The position numbers and the translations under genes were made by a program. From JAAYZQ01 sp034428935 (GTDB lineage Bacteria; Chloroflexota; Anaerolineae; JAAYZQ01): DNA of 47,341 nucleotides. Every line of letters begins with the position of its first letter. The first letter of the stretch is position 1. The stretch is from positions 1 through 47,341 of the forward strand of contig DAOUHB010000177.1 of assembly GCA_034428935.1 (NCBI GenBank), read 5' to 3'. This document shows positions 32,224 through 40,436 of the stretch, one piece after another. The notes beneath the pieces are model-generated. The model did no database searches. It was not told the origin of the DNA and worked only from the letters and a program-made list of their open reading frames with translations.

Positions 32224-32641
32224 TTGTTTTCTCCTCTCGGTCTAAATCTCCGCTCCCATCTTTTGCTTGGGGCACGCCCGATGGGCTGAGCTGCAAAGCG
32301 TTGATGGCCGAAGCAACCCCTGGATGGCTGCTCGCGATCTCGCCCGCCATGCGGCGAACCTCTGCATTGCCCACCTCGCCGGTCAGGGTGACGATCCCCT
32401 CGTCGTTGTCCACGCTGATGACGGTCAATTGCGTGGGTGGATCGGCCAGAAGTGCCACGGTCAGCTCCAGGACGATGGCCGTCTCCACCTTTGCCGGCCC
32501 GTTTTCCGGGGCCTGCAACATTTCTCTGCTCACCGGGATGTCATCCCAGAGGGGCGACAATGGCTCCGCAAGGGCCACGGTTGCCTGTCCCGTGGGGGCG
32601 CCGGCTTCTGTCATCTCTCCAGGGTCACCCTTTCCATCCAT
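32207..32641 (-). CDS. Second BON-domain protein
   Basis: A 144-residue protein with a disordered N-terminal third, then a BON domain (about residues 55-125: AKVETAIVLELTVALLADPP, ISVDNDEGIVTLTGEVGNAE, RRMAGEIASSHPGVASAINA). No signal peptide is seen. The ATG at 32639-32641 was chosen since GGAGG lies six bases upstream; an ATG at 32677 in frame has no ribosome binding site. It is the first gene behind a promoter with GGATACA half-sites (32684-32758) and overlaps the DUF1059 gene by 17 bases. It may act with the other BON protein beyond the repeat array; the role is unknown. Confidence 0.8.
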   Translation of the reverse strand: MDGKGDPGEMTEAGAPTGQATVALAEPLSPLWDDIPVSREMLQAPENGPAKVETAIVLELTVALLADPPTQLTVISVDNDEGIVTLTGEVGNAEVRRMAGEIASSHPGVASAINALQLSPSGVPQAKDGSGDLDREEKTNGDRT

Positions 32642-32683
32642 TCTCGCCCTCCGGGCTCGCAGGCCTCCATTCTCCATGAGGGC

Positions 32684-32758
32684 AGCATATCACAGCGCTT
32701 TGCCGGTGTCCATGTATCCTGGCACATCCTTCGGGTATATATTGGGATACATCTTGGC
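32684..32758 (-). promoter_or_regulatory. Half-site-array promoter (copy R1) of BON/DUF1059
   Basis: The -35 box TGGACA (32707-32712) and -10 box TATGCT (32684-32689) are 17 bases apart. Counted on the plus strand from 32707, sites resembling GGATACA occur at +13 (weak TGGCACA), +26 (GGGTATA), +38 (GGATACA) and +49 (weak GGCTCTA). The offsets are the same as in copies R2 and R3. The leader would be about 36 nt. Confidence 0.65.
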
Positions 32759-32759
32759 T

Positions 32760-33410
32760 CTAGCCGTTCCAGCCGCCCTTGCCCACCAGGGGGACGAACC
32801 GGACGCTGCCCAGGTTCTCGCGCCGCGTCTCGGTTTCGCTGATCCGGTGCAGGCGCACCAGCTCCTGCGAGCTGGCCGTCTGGCCCACCGGAATGACCAG
32901 CCGCCCGCCGACCGACAACTGCTCGCGCAGCGGTCGCGGGATCTGCGGGCCACTGGCGGTGACGACAATGCCGTCAAATGGTGCCTCTTCAGGCCAGCCC
33001 AGGGTTCCGTCCCCGTGGCGGACGTGGACGTTGGCATAGCCGAGCTCGGCCAGGCGCCTTTCGGCTGCTGCGGCCAGTTCCTTGTGCCGCTCGATGGTGT
33101 ACACGGTCCGTACAATGCGGCTCAACACCGCCGCCCCGTAGGCCGAACCTGTGCCCACCTCCAGCACGCGATCTTCCGGCGTGGGCTCCAGGGCTTCGAT
33201 CATCCAGGCCACGACGTAGGGCTGGGAGATGGTCTGATCCTGCCCGATGGGTAGGGGCGAATCGGCGTACGCGTATTGCTGCCATTCTTCAGGCACAAAG
33301 CGCTCGCGTGGCACTTTGGCCATGGCTTGCAGCACCAACGGATCACGGATTCCCCGATCCAGGAGCTGCTCCCGCACCATCCTCTTGCGCAGTTCGCCCG
33401 CTCTGTCCAT
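32760..33410 (-). CDS. pcm: Protein-L-isoaspartate O-methyltransferase
   Basis: Repairs isoaspartyl residues in aged proteins by methylation with S-adenosylmethionine. The 216-residue protein has the family signatures VPRERFVPEEWQQYAYADSP, PIGQDQTISQPYVVAWMIEA, the SAM motif DRVLEVGTGSAYGAAVLSRI, YTIERHKEL, and FDGIVVTASGPQIPRPLREQ followed by GGRLVIPVGQ. The ATG at 33408-33410 is close to GGGAG; the frame remains open upstream but has no start signal. It lies 53 bases after a PRC-barrel gene. It belongs to the maintenance/stress block. The stop codon abuts promoter R1. Confidence 0.93.
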   Translation of the reverse strand: MDRAGELRKRMVREQLLDRGIRDPLVLQAMAKVPRERFVPEEWQQYAYADSPLPIGQDQTISQPYVVAWMIEALEPTPEDRVLEVGTGSAYGAAVLSRIVRTVYTIERHKELAAAAERRLAELGYANVHVRHGDGTLGWPEEAPFDGIVVTASGPQIPRPLREQLSVGGRLVIPVGQTASSQELVRLHRISETETRRENLGSVRFVPLVGKGGWNG

Positions 33411-33463
33411 CCGTCTCCCACCACGTGCGACAGGGTTCCCGGCGCCTTGTCCTGCCCGGGCCA

Positions 33464-34138
33464 CTAGCTTGTATATTCGGGCAGGTCCTCGATGGTCTCC
33501 GCATCCACGGCCAGGACGACGCTATCCTCCAGGACGGCGGTGATCCAGTGCGTGGGCACCAGCTTTTTTTCCTTCAGCAACAGCCCTTCAGAAATGACGA
33601 GGTGCGTGGCGCGATCGGCCATGGGCTCGGTCAGCACCTCTTCGACGTCGCCCACCTGCTCGTCGTCGCTGCTCAACACCTTGGCTCCTCTCTTGAGGGC
33701 GACCGTCCCCTCGGGGATGTTGCGGCTGGTCTCCAGGACGTATTCCGGCACGGGCTGGGTGATGGTCGTCGAGCCCGGCGCTCCCCACGCGCCATAACCG
33801 ACGGGTGGATACCAGTACACCGAGCGGTCCACGGTCAGGTCTTCTGGCTGGTCCACCGTCCGGGGCGTGCGGTGCACGCCCGAGGGCACGTACTCGGTCT
33901 CGGTAAAGTTCGGAAGCTCTTCCAGGTCGGCGGCAGCAGGGCGCAGGTTGATGTCGCCCTCTTCGGTGACGGTGGATACGAGGCTCATGGGCACCACCTT
34001 GTCTTCGCCAAAGAGAATGCCCTTTCGGACGACGATCCCGGTCACCTCTTTGCTCCGCGGGTCGAGGACGAACCGATCTAGCGAGCCGACCCGCTTGCCT
34101 TCCGCGGTGTAGATAGTTGCTCCTTCTTTCAGTTGCAT
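33464..34138 (-). CDS. PRC-barrel domain protein
   Basis: A 224-residue soluble protein. The N-terminal PRC-barrel (about residues 1-80) has QLKEGATIYTAEGKRVGSLD, FVLDPRSKEVTGIVVRKG and LFGEDKVVPMSLVSTVTEEG. A Pro/Tyr/Gly-rich linker (VYWYPPVGYGAWG) leads to a second half (about 145-224) with a similar pattern (VALKRGAKVLSSDDEQVGDV, THLVISEGLLLKEKKLVPTH). The ATG at 34136-34138 has AGGAG five bases upstream. Resembling the PRC protein at 20843 in domain layout only, it precedes pcm. Function unknown. Confidence 0.82.
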   Translation of the reverse strand: MQLKEGATIYTAEGKRVGSLDRFVLDPRSKEVTGIVVRKGILFGEDKVVPMSLVSTVTEEGDINLRPAAADLEELPNFTETEYVPSGVHRTPRTVDQPEDLTVDRSVYWYPPVGYGAWGAPGSTTITQPVPEYVLETSRNIPEGTVALKRGAKVLSSDDEQVGDVEEVLTEPMADRATHLVISEGLLLKEKKLVPTHWITAVLEDSVVLAVDAETIEDLPEYTS

Positions 34139-34188
34139 CTTGACTCCTATTTGCATCTCGCGTGGTGCTGAGACGTTGATTCAACAGG

Positions 34189-34231
34189 ACGCTCGGCGGG
34201 CCGGCCTCGAATAGCCTGGCTCGCCGAGCGT
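34189..34231. repeat. Inverted repeat in the leader region of the PRC-barrel gene
   Basis: ACGCTCGGCG (34189-34198) and CGCCGAGCGT (34222-34231) are perfect 10-bp inverted arms with a 23-base loop. It lies 51 bases upstream of the PRC-barrel start and 61 bases from the terminator of the LPETG gene. It could be a second terminator or a leader structure. Confidence 0.4.
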
Positions 34232-34291
34232 ATCTGTGTTTGGGGGGCCCTGCGGCTGGTATCTTGGGCTCAGGGCGAGCATCAGTTTGAA

Positions 34292-34326
34292 AGGAGGACG
34301 GCAGAGCTGACCTCGGCCGTCCTCCT
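34292..34326 (-). terminator. Terminator of the LPETG-protein gene
   Basis: AGGAGGACGGC (34292-34302) pairs perfectly with GCCGTCCTCCT (34316-34326), 11 bp with a 13-base loop, and is followed in the minus direction by TTTCAAAC. It begins 22 bases after the stop codon at 34349. Since the arms are symmetric it could also act on the plus strand. Confidence 0.65.
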
Positions 34327-34348
34327 TCTCATGCTCGACGATACTCTG

Positions 34349-35017
34349 TTAGTCCTTGATGTCGATATCGGCCGGGCGGCGCAGCGCCACAAGCGATCCG
34401 ACGACAAGGAGGACGAGTCCAAGACCGACCAGGACGATGGGCGTCCAGGGCGTCGAAGAGCCGCCGGTCTCGGGCAGTTGTCCGGGCTCGCCGGTGGCCG
34501 TGGCCTCGACGTCGGCGCCGGTCGTCGGCGTGACTTCAGTCGTGGCCGTCATCTCGGCGGTCGCTTCGGTGGTGGCAGTCGCTTCGGTCGTGGGGGTTGC
34601 CTCTTCCTGCTCCAGGCCGGTTACGGTGAATGCAGGGGCCAGCACCTGGCCGTCTACCTGCACGGGCTCGTCGGCGCCGGGGAACTCGTAGGTGCCTTCG
34701 GTGCCAAGGTCGGCGTGCAGCATGGCATACAGGGTCTCGGTGGCCGCCGCGGTGTCGATCTCGACGACCACGTCCGTGTTCTCGCCGTCCTGGACGGCCG
34801 AATGTCCAACGACCGCCCCTGGCGCGCCGTTGTTGTCAGCGTGGATGACGATCCAGCCCGGGCCGTCGCTGACGACCCGATCTACCGTCACGGTTCCATT
34901 CTCGACGGCCTGATCGCTGACTTCTACGGTGGGCGTGACGTCCTGGGCAAAGGCCGGAGCAGCCAGGAGCAGCAGTGCCGCGACCATCCAAACGAGTGTC
35001 TTGTGCGTTCTGAACAT
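34349..35017 (-). CDS. Secreted LPETG-motif surface protein, threonine-rich
   Basis: A 222-residue exported protein. It has a signal peptide (HKTLVWMVAALLLLAAPAFA, cleavage probably after AFA near residue 25), a globular domain (about 28-130) of the DUF7282-like type with paired VEIDTAAATETLYAMLHADL-like strands, a Thr/Glu/Ala stalk of about 50 residues (ATPTTEATATTEATAEM), then LPETG followed by a hydrophobic helix and RR near the end. That is the layout of a sortase-anchored or simply membrane-anchored protein of single-membrane bacteria. The ATG at 35015-35017 has GGAGG seven bases upstream. Its promoter carries shared element C. No sortase gene is seen in the window. Ligand unknown. Confidence 0.82.
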   Translation of the reverse strand: MFRTHKTLVWMVAALLLLAAPAFAQDVTPTVEVSDQAVENGTVTVDRVVSDGPGWIVIHADNNGAPGAVVGHSAVQDGENTDVVVEIDTAAATETLYAMLHADLGTEGTYEFPGADEPVQVDGQVLAPAFTVTGLEQEEATPTTEATATTEATAEMTATTEVTPTTGADVEATATGEPGQLPETGGSSTPWTPIVLVGLGLVLLVVGSLVALRRPADIDIKD

Positions 35018-35066
35018 GGTTCTTCCTCCCTTATACTTGTCTAGAATTGATGGACACACATGCCTG

Positions 35067-35154
35067 ATTGTAACACAGCCCGATACCCGGCAAACGATGG
35101 ATCGAGTTGAAGTCCAGGTTGGGCTTGGTTTGCCAGGGTTTGAATTGTGTTGGA
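35067..35154 (-). promoter_or_regulatory. Promoter of the LPETG gene with shared upstream element (copy C)
   Basis: The -10 box is TACAAT (35067-35072), with a weak GTTTGC 17 bases upstream. The shared element at 35121-35154 reads TCCAACACAATTCAAACC and then CAAACCAAGCCC on the minus strand. Its near edge is 49 bases from the -10 box. The leader is about 43 nt. Confidence 0.65.
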
Positions 35155-35169
35155 CGTGAATTCCCTGGC

Positions 35170-35196
35170 GGCTCCCGCAAGCACGCGACGGGAGCC
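35170..35196 (-). terminator. Hairpin after the DUF2267 gene, candidate terminator
   Basis: GGCTCCCG (35170-35177) pairs with CGGGAGCC (35189-35196), an 8-bp stem with an 11-base loop, 58 bases after the DUF2267 stop codon. It has no T-run. It separates the long sugar-transport transcript from promoter C. Confidence 0.4.
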
Positions 35197-35253
35197 CCCC
35201 GCTACAGCGAAACTGGTCGCATGGACAGGCCTCACCCCCTCTCCCAAGCCGGC

Positions 35254-35649
35254 TTATCCTTGCATCTCGCCTTCACTGCCCGACTCAAAGAGCGCGGTAT
35301 ACTCTTCAGGGAGCTGTGACAGGATGTCCTGCATCTCCCCTTCGGTCACCGAGTCGCGCACGACCGAGATCACGGCCCGGGCGTGATGGATGGCATCGGG
35401 CAGCTCGACCTCTTCCCGCTGGCTAACGCGCCGGAAGAACTCTTGCAGGCCAAAGCTCTCGCTGCTGCCTTCAGCCGTCAGATAATGGGCAACTTCACGT
35501 GGTAGCTGGGCGGCCAGATCCTTGGCTTCGCCTCCGAACAGCCTCTGGCCCAGCACCTCCAGGGTCGCGCGTGTGGCGCGCACCGCCTCGCCGCTGGATG
35601 CCAGGCGGGCGCGGTTCTGCACGCGACCGATAAACTCGTCATACTGCAT
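35254..35649 (-). CDS. DUF2267 family protein
   Basis: A 131-residue all-helical soluble protein matching DUF2267: MQYDEFIGRVQNRARL at the start, AVRATRATLEVLGQRLFGGE (the usual ALxATLxTLxERL-type helix), LAAQLPREVAHYLT, and a repeat of the pattern in the second half (AISVVRDSVTEGEMQDILSQ, LPEEYTALF). The ATG at 35647-35649 has GGAGG six bases upstream. It follows the flavoprotein gene by 23 bases and is the last gene of the sugar-transport/GAPDH run. The family is frequent near stress genes, but its role is unknown. Confidence 0.85.
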   Translation of the reverse strand: MQYDEFIGRVQNRARLASSGEAVRATRATLEVLGQRLFGGEAKDLAAQLPREVAHYLTAEGSSESFGLQEFFRRVSQREEVELPDAIHHARAVISVVRDSVTEGEMQDILSQLPEEYTALFESGSEGEMQG

Positions 35650-35672
35650 GGTTTGCCTCCGTCTCGATGACG

Positions 35673-36266
35673 CTATTTCTGCCACGGCTCGGCTACGGAG
35701 CTGCGGCCCAGCTCGAAGGCATGGCGCAGCGTGCCGGGCAGTTCCTCAACCTCTCCCCGGGCGTCGATGCTGCCGTGAAACAGTCGCGCCCAGAAGTCGG
35801 CCTCGTATAGCCTGAACATTGAACCGATGGTCTCGGCGGCACAGTCAAAGCTCTGCTCCGTCTGTCCTCCCACGCACAGAAACACTCCGCGCCGCCTCTT
35901 ATGGCCGGCCTCGGTGGGCGGGAGTTCTTGTTTCTTGATCACCTTCCTGACCCACTGGCACTGGCTGCGGTCGACGATGAGCTTGAGCTGGGCCGGCACG
36001 TTGGCAAAGTACAGCGGTGCCGCGACGACGATGACGTCGGCCGCGATCATCTTCTCGCACAGCTCCCGATAATCGTCCTCGGCCACGCAGCGGCCCTCCT
36101 CCCAACCGCTCCCCGGATCGACCGTGGCGTCCAGGTGCAGGTCGCAGATGGACAGCTTTTCGACGGCCGCCCCGCCGTCGGCCGCTCCCGACAAGAACGT
36201 GTCGAGGAGCGTCTCGGTGTTTCCTCCCCGCCGCGGGCTGCCGGCCAGTCCCAGTACCCTCGTCAC
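35673..36266 (-). CDS. NADPH-dependent FMN reductase / flavodoxin-fold protein
   Basis: A 197-residue flavodoxin-fold protein. VLGLAGSPRRGGNTETLLDT is the phosphate-binding loop for FMN, and VIVVAAPLYFANVPAQLKLI is the second flavin-binding loop with the usual P-x-Y. Cysteines are in ICDLHLDA, GRCVAED, DRSQCQW and FLCVGG; such multi-Cys members are often called iron-sulfur flavoproteins, though a full cluster motif is not clear here. The start is GTG at 36264-36266, overlapping the stop codon of the M50 peptidase (GTGA). Probably a redox helper; the electron partner is unknown. Confidence 0.82.
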   Translation of the reverse strand: MTRVLGLAGSPRRGGNTETLLDTFLSGAADGGAAVEKLSICDLHLDATVDPGSGWEEGRCVAEDDYRELCEKMIAADVIVVAAPLYFANVPAQLKLIVDRSQCQWVRKVIKKQELPPTEAGHKRRRGVFLCVGGQTEQSFDCAAETIGSMFRLYEADFWARLFHGSIDARGEVEELPGTLRHAFELGRSSVAEPWQK

Positions 36267-37450
36267 CTGGTCTGCGCCTCCAGCTCGGATTCCAGTTGGA
36301 GCCACCGGACAAAGTCGCGCCGGCGCACCAGGCCCTGGAGCGTGCCGTTGGTGGTCACCGGCAGTTGGCGGACATCCTGTTGCTGCAGGCGGTGCAGCGC
36401 CTCGGCGGCGTCCTCATCCGGCTTGACGGTGATGAGGTTGCCCTCCGGGGTCATCACGTCGCGGACGAGCGTCGTGTCCCACTCGGTACGGGGCACGTCG
36501 CGCACGTCGTGCAGGCAGATCATGCCCAGCAGGTGGCCCCCCTCCACCACGGGAAAGCTGTGGTCGTCGGTACCCATGACGTATTCGTGGACCAGGCTAT
36601 CGATGGTGATGTCGGGCGGCACCGTGGGCGGGTTGGTGCGCATGAGGCGCCGCACGGGCACGTCCTCCAGCATGTCCTGGACCACCACCTGCTGGTAGCT
36701 GCGGCTGGCGCTGCTGTTCAGAAACCAGCCGATAAACGCCAGCCACAGGCCGCTGATGGGGCCTGTGCCCAGGACGGGCAACTGCACGCCGAACACCATG
36801 GCGATGCCCGCCACGATCATGAGCCAGGCGATGCCCTGCCCGATCCACGAGGCCCAGCGCGTTGCCTTCCGCAGGTTGTTCGAGATCGCCCAGAAGATGG
36901 AGCGCAAGACGCGGCCGCCGTCCAGGGGAAAGGCGGGGATCATGTTAAAGATCCCGACCACGATGTTGACGGTGCCGAGCCACAGGAGCAGCGTGGTCAG
37001 CGGGCCGAGGCTGGCGAGAAACTGGTTGGGATCCGCGGCGGCATTGGGCAGGGGTCCGGCGCTCGCCACGCCAATGACTAACAGGATCGCCCCCAGGACA
37101 ACGCTGGTCAGGGGACCCACGATGGCCATGATGAACTCGGCGCCGGCCGAGGGCGGTTCCCTCTGGATGTTTGACACGCCGCCGAACAGAAAGAGGGTGA
37201 TCCCCCGCACCGGTATGCCGCGCGCCCTGGCCACCAGCGAGTGGGCCAGCTCGTGGGCCAGTACCGAGCCGAAGAAGAGCAAGGCGGCCACCAGGGCCGT
37301 GCCCCACGACAGAGCCGGCCCCCAGTCGGGATGGACGCCACCGAACACGGACGCCAGGTTCCAGACCACGAGGACAAAGATGAGCAACCAGCTCCAGTCT
37401 ACGCGAATATTGATCCCGAAGATGTGCCCGATACTAAATCCACGATCCAT
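36263..37450 (-). CDS. M50-family site-2-protease-like metallopeptidase with CBS domains
   Basis: A 395-residue membrane peptidase. About six transmembrane segments contain the zinc motif LAHELAHSLVARARG (His66, Glu67, His70) and the third ligand in FPLDGGRVLRSIFW. The cytosolic tail (about 255-395) has two CBS domains (VRRLMRTNPPTVPPDITIDS, VRDVMTPEGNLITVKPDEDA), as in the FtsH-independent Rip3/MJ0392 group, where CBS domains bind adenylates and control the gate. SNIQREPPSAGAEFIMAIVG supplies the usual NxxPxPxxxE-like region. The ATG at 37448-37450 has GGAGG five bases upstream. It may cleave a membrane regulator; no anti-sigma substrate is adjacent, the nearest being at 44003. It lies between gap and the flavoprotein gene. 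Confidence 0.88.
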   Translation of the reverse strand: MDRGFSIGHIFGINIRVDWSWLLIFVLVVWNLASVFGGVHPDWGPALSWGTALVAALLFFGSVLAHELAHSLVARARGIPVRGITLFLFGGVSNIQREPPSAGAEFIMAIVGPLTSVVLGAILLVIGVASAGPLPNAAADPNQFLASLGPLTTLLLWLGTVNIVVGIFNMIPAFPLDGGRVLRSIFWAISNNLRKATRWASWIGQGIAWLMIVAGIAMVFGVQLPVLGTGPISGLWLAFIGWFLNSSASRSYQQVVVQDMLEDVPVRRLMRTNPPTVPPDITIDSLVHEYVMGTDDHSFPVVEGGHLLGMICLHDVRDVPRTEWDTTLVRDVMTPEGNLITVKPDEDAAEALHRLQQQDVRQLPVTTNGTLQGLVRRRDFVRWLQLESELEAQTR

Positions 37451-37550
37451 CATCTCCTCCTTTTCATCGGTGATCGTACTCCCCTTCAGCAGGGCCGCCG
37501 GTGGCCAGCGCCGGGCATGAGTGCCAGGCAAGGCATCTCCCCTCGAGCCC

Positions 37551-38558
37551 TCAACCTTGATGCTCGGCGATGTAGGCCGTGAGGTCGGCGACGCGCCGGG
37601 CATAACCCCACTCGTTGTCGTACCAGGCCAGCACCTTGACGGTGCGATCGCCGATGGCCATCGTCGATTGGGCATCCACGATGGCCGAATAGTTTGTCCC
37701 GATGATGTCGGCCGACACAAGCTCCTCGTCGCTGTAGCCGAGAAAGCCCTTCATTCGCTCGCTCTGCGCGGCGCGGCGCAGGGCGTCGTTCACACTCTCA
37801 ACCGAGACCGGCCTTTCGGTCCGGACGACAAAGTCGATGATGGAGCCATCGGGTACCGGCACGCGCAGCGCCAGGCCGTCCACCTTGCCATCCAGTTGGG
37901 GCAGGACGTCGCCCGTGGCCAGTGCCGCGCCCGTGGTCGTGGGCACGATGGACAGCGCCGCGGCCCGGCCCCGGCGCCACTTCTTGCTCGGCGAGTCGAC
38001 GAGCTTCTGGCTGGCGGTGTAGCCGTGGGTCGTGGTCAAAAAGCCCGTGACGATGCCAAACTCCTCGTCCAACACCTTGGCCACGACGGCCAGGGCGTTG
38101 GTCGTGCACGACGCGTTCGAGACGATGTGGTGACGGGCCGGGTCGTACTTTTCCTCGTTGACGCCCATGCAGGTCACCAGGTCCGCCCCTTTGCCGTAGG
38201 CGGTGATGACCACCCGCTCGGCGCCGGCGTCCAGGTGCTGAGAGGCGGCCTCTCGCTTGGTAAACAGGCCGGTCGCCTCGACGGCGATCTGCACCCCGAG
38301 CTCCTTCCACGGCAATTGGGCCGGTTCCTTGACGCTCAGGAACTTGACTTCCTGGTCGCCCCAGTGCAGCACGCCGTTGCCGGCCTCCACCGAGACTTCG
38401 GGCTCGGCGTGAACCGAATCGTGTCGCAGGAGATAGGCCAGGTTGTCGAGGGGAGCGATGTCGTTGATCGCCACCACGTCGAGCCTGCCGTCAGCCATCA
38501 TGTGTCGAAAAGCCAGGCGCCCGATGCGCCCGAAACCGTTGATCGCTACCTTGGTCAT
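37551..38558 (-). CDS. gap: Type I glyceraldehyde-3-phosphate dehydrogenase
   Basis: Oxidises glyceraldehyde 3-phosphate to 1,3-bisphosphoglycerate. The 335-residue protein has VAINGFGRIGRLAFRHM, the Asp that selects NAD in VVAINDIAPLDNLAYLL (Asp33), the catalytic Cys151 in IVSNASCTTNALA and His178 in LTTTHGYTASQK. The ATG at 38556-38558 has AGGAG five bases upstream. It begins 30 bases after the second sugar permease, so it is very likely transcribed with the transporter. A link of glycolysis to sugar uptake in one operon is unusual but sensible. The NAD-versus-NADP choice is an inference from Asp33. Confidence 0.95.
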   Translation of the reverse strand: MTKVAINGFGRIGRLAFRHMMADGRLDVVAINDIAPLDNLAYLLRHDSVHAEPEVSVEAGNGVLHWGDQEVKFLSVKEPAQLPWKELGVQIAVEATGLFTKREAASQHLDAGAERVVITAYGKGADLVTCMGVNEEKYDPARHHIVSNASCTTNALAVVAKVLDEEFGIVTGFLTTTHGYTASQKLVDSPSKKWRRGRAAALSIVPTTTGAALATGDVLPQLDGKVDGLALRVPVPDGSIIDFVVRTERPVSVESVNDALRRAAQSERMKGFLGYSDEELVSADIIGTNYSAIVDAQSTMAIGDRTVKVLAWYDNEWGYARRVADLTAYIAEHQG

Positions 38559-38587
38559 TCGTACTCCTATTTCAAACCGTGAAGATT

Positions 38588-39439
38588 TTAGCCCTTCACC
38601 GACCCTGCCAGGATGCCGCGCACAAAGTAACGCTGCAAGCTGAAAAAGACGAGAAGGGGCAGGATCATGGAAATAAACGCCGCCGCGGTGAGCACCTGCC
38701 AGTTGCCGCCCAGCGAGTTTACCAGGTTGCCGATGGTCACAGTGAGGGGTGCCACCGCCGGGTGCCCCCCCAGGAAGATCAGGGCCACGAGGAGGTCGTT
38801 CCAGACCCACAGGAACTGAAAGATCACCAGCGAGGCGATGGATGGCACCACCAGCGGCATGACGATCCGGAAAAAGATGTCAAAGGACGTGGCTCCGTCC
38901 AGGTAGGCCGACTCGAACAGGTCCTTGGGCAGCGCGCCGACCGAGTTGCGAAGCAGGTAGACGGAAAAGGGCATGCCAAAGCCGGCGTGGGCCAGCCAGA
39001 TGCCCAGGAACTCGCCCGTGAGGCCGGCCCGGTTATAGATCTGCAGGATGGGAATGAACGTCATCTGCAGGGGCACGGCCAGAAGGGCCACCACGACGAG
39101 GAACAGCACGTTGCGCCCCGGAAACTCGAGCCAGGCAAAGGCATAGGCGGCAAAGGCCGCGGCCATGATGGGGATGATGGTTGCCGGGATGGTGATAAAG
39201 AGGCTGTTGACAAAGCTCTGCCCCATGTTGCGGGCCGTGATGGCCTCCTCGTACAGCTCGAGGGTGAAATCCGTGGGCGGCGTGAACACCTCCCACCAGC
39301 CGCTGCTGGCGATATCCTGGGGCGGCCGGAAGGAACTGATGAGCAGTCCGATGGTGGGGATGAACCACAGGATGGCAATGGTGATGACGACGATGTGCAC
39401 CGGGATGCGTCCCAAAGCTCGTTTCAGCCGCTCGCTCAT
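38588..39439 (-). CDS. Carbohydrate ABC transporter permease (MalG type)
   Basis: A 283-residue inner-membrane permease with about six helices. The first helix is IPVHIVVITIAILWFIPTIG; the cytosolic coupling loop has the EAA motif ESAYLDGATSFDIFFRIVMP with the invariant Gly of binding-protein-dependent permeases; the fold matches the MalG/UgpE/LacG class. The ATG overlaps the MalF-type stop codon (ATGA), typical of the paired permeases. No ATPase gene is nearby, so an MsmX/MalK-type shared ATPase must come from elsewhere in the genome. Substrate: a sugar or sugar derivative, not further defined. Confidence 0.92.
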   Translation of the reverse strand: MSERLKRALGRIPVHIVVITIAILWFIPTIGLLISSFRPPQDIASSGWWEVFTPPTDFTLELYEEAITARNMGQSFVNSLFITIPATIIPIMAAAFAAYAFAWLEFPGRNVLFLVVVALLAVPLQMTFIPILQIYNRAGLTGEFLGIWLAHAGFGMPFSVYLLRNSVGALPKDLFESAYLDGATSFDIFFRIVMPLVVPSIASLVIFQFLWVWNDLLVALIFLGGHPAVAPLTVTIGNLVNSLGGNWQVLTAAAFISMILPLLVFFSLQRYFVRGILAGSVKG

Positions 39440-40410
39440 CGGATCTCCTCCTGCCGTCGAAAGCGGCGGATGTTGATGATCATGACCGGGATGGTTGCCA
39501 GGAGCAGGACGATGGCCAGGGCGCTGGCACGGCCAAAGTGCCTGTAGTTAAACATCTCCTTGTACATGCGGTTGGCCACCACCTCGGTGTTCAGGAGTCC
39601 ATTGGTCATGACGTACACGATGTCAAAGATCTTGAGCACGTTGATGACCATGGTGGTCGCCACCACGGCGACCGTGGACATCATGAGGGGCAGGATAATG
39701 TTCCAGAAGACCTGCCACTCGTTTGCTCCGTCTACCCGGGCGGCCTCCATCAGCTCCTCGGGGATGCCCTTCAGCGCCGCCGACAACACCACCATGCAGA
39801 AACCCGTCCAGATCCAGATACCGATGATGATGAGGGCGGGATTGTTAAAGCTAGTGTCAAAGAGCCAGGCTTTGGGCTCGAACCCGGGAATGACGGCCAT
39901 CAGAAAGGCGTTGATCGTCCCCGTCTGGGGCCGGTTGGCCGGCTGAAAGTCGTACATGAGGGTCCAGATGACGCCGGCCGCCACGTACGAGATGGCCATG
40001 GGCAAAAAGATAATGGTCTTGATCAGCGTCTCGTAGCGCACCCGATCGGCCAGGACGGCGATCACCAGGCCCAGGATCACGGTGCCGCCCGTGAAAAAGA
40101 TGAGCCACAAGAAGTTGTTCCTGAAGGCCGATAGCATGCCCGGATCGGTAAACGCAAATCGATAGTTATCCAGGCCTATATACTCGGTTGCCCTGGCGTT
40201 CATGAAGCTGATGCGCAGAGTGTTGAGCCCGGGATAGATCAGGAAGAATCCCAACAGCAGAAAGGTGGGCAGGAGCCACAGCCAGGGCCGGATCCTGGTG
40301 GCCGTGCTGTAGGGCAAGCGCCCCAGGACCCATTCAAGTAGCCAGATGTACGCGACGGTGGCTGCCGGCACCCCGACAATGACGACGATGCCCAGGATGA
40401 GACGGTCCAC
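39436..40410 (-). CDS. Carbohydrate ABC transporter permease (MalF type)
   Basis: A 324-residue permease. The N-terminal two helices precede the core (LWLLPTFLLLGFFLIYPGLN), and the coupling loop EAARVDGANEWQVFWNIILP has the EAA pattern. The start is GTG at 40408-40410 with GGGAGG four bases upstream. It is separated from the binding-protein gene by a strong 14-bp hairpin, as is common where the binding protein is made in excess. It overlaps the second permease. MalF-type proteins partner with MalG-type ones to form the pore. Confidence 0.92.
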   Translation of the reverse strand: MDRLILGIVVIVGVPAATVAYIWLLEWVLGRLPYSTATRIRPWLWLLPTFLLLGFFLIYPGLNTLRISFMNARATEYIGLDNYRFAFTDPGMLSAFRNNFLWLIFFTGGTVILGLVIAVLADRVRYETLIKTIIFLPMAISYVAAGVIWTLMYDFQPANRPQTGTINAFLMAVIPGFEPKAWLFDTSFNNPALIIIGIWIWTGFCMVVLSAALKGIPEELMEAARVDGANEWQVFWNIILPLMMSTVAVVATTMVINVLKIFDIVYVMTNGLLNTEVVANRMYKEMFNYRHFGRASALAIVLLLATIPVMIINIRRFRRQEEIR

Positions 40411-40436
40411 GAGCCCTCCCTATGTCGGCGAGTTGC

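Noticed and set aside
37454..37720. N-terminal extension of the M50 peptidase
   Set aside because: The added 90 residues come from the end of gap in another frame; GGAGG marks the ATG at 37450.
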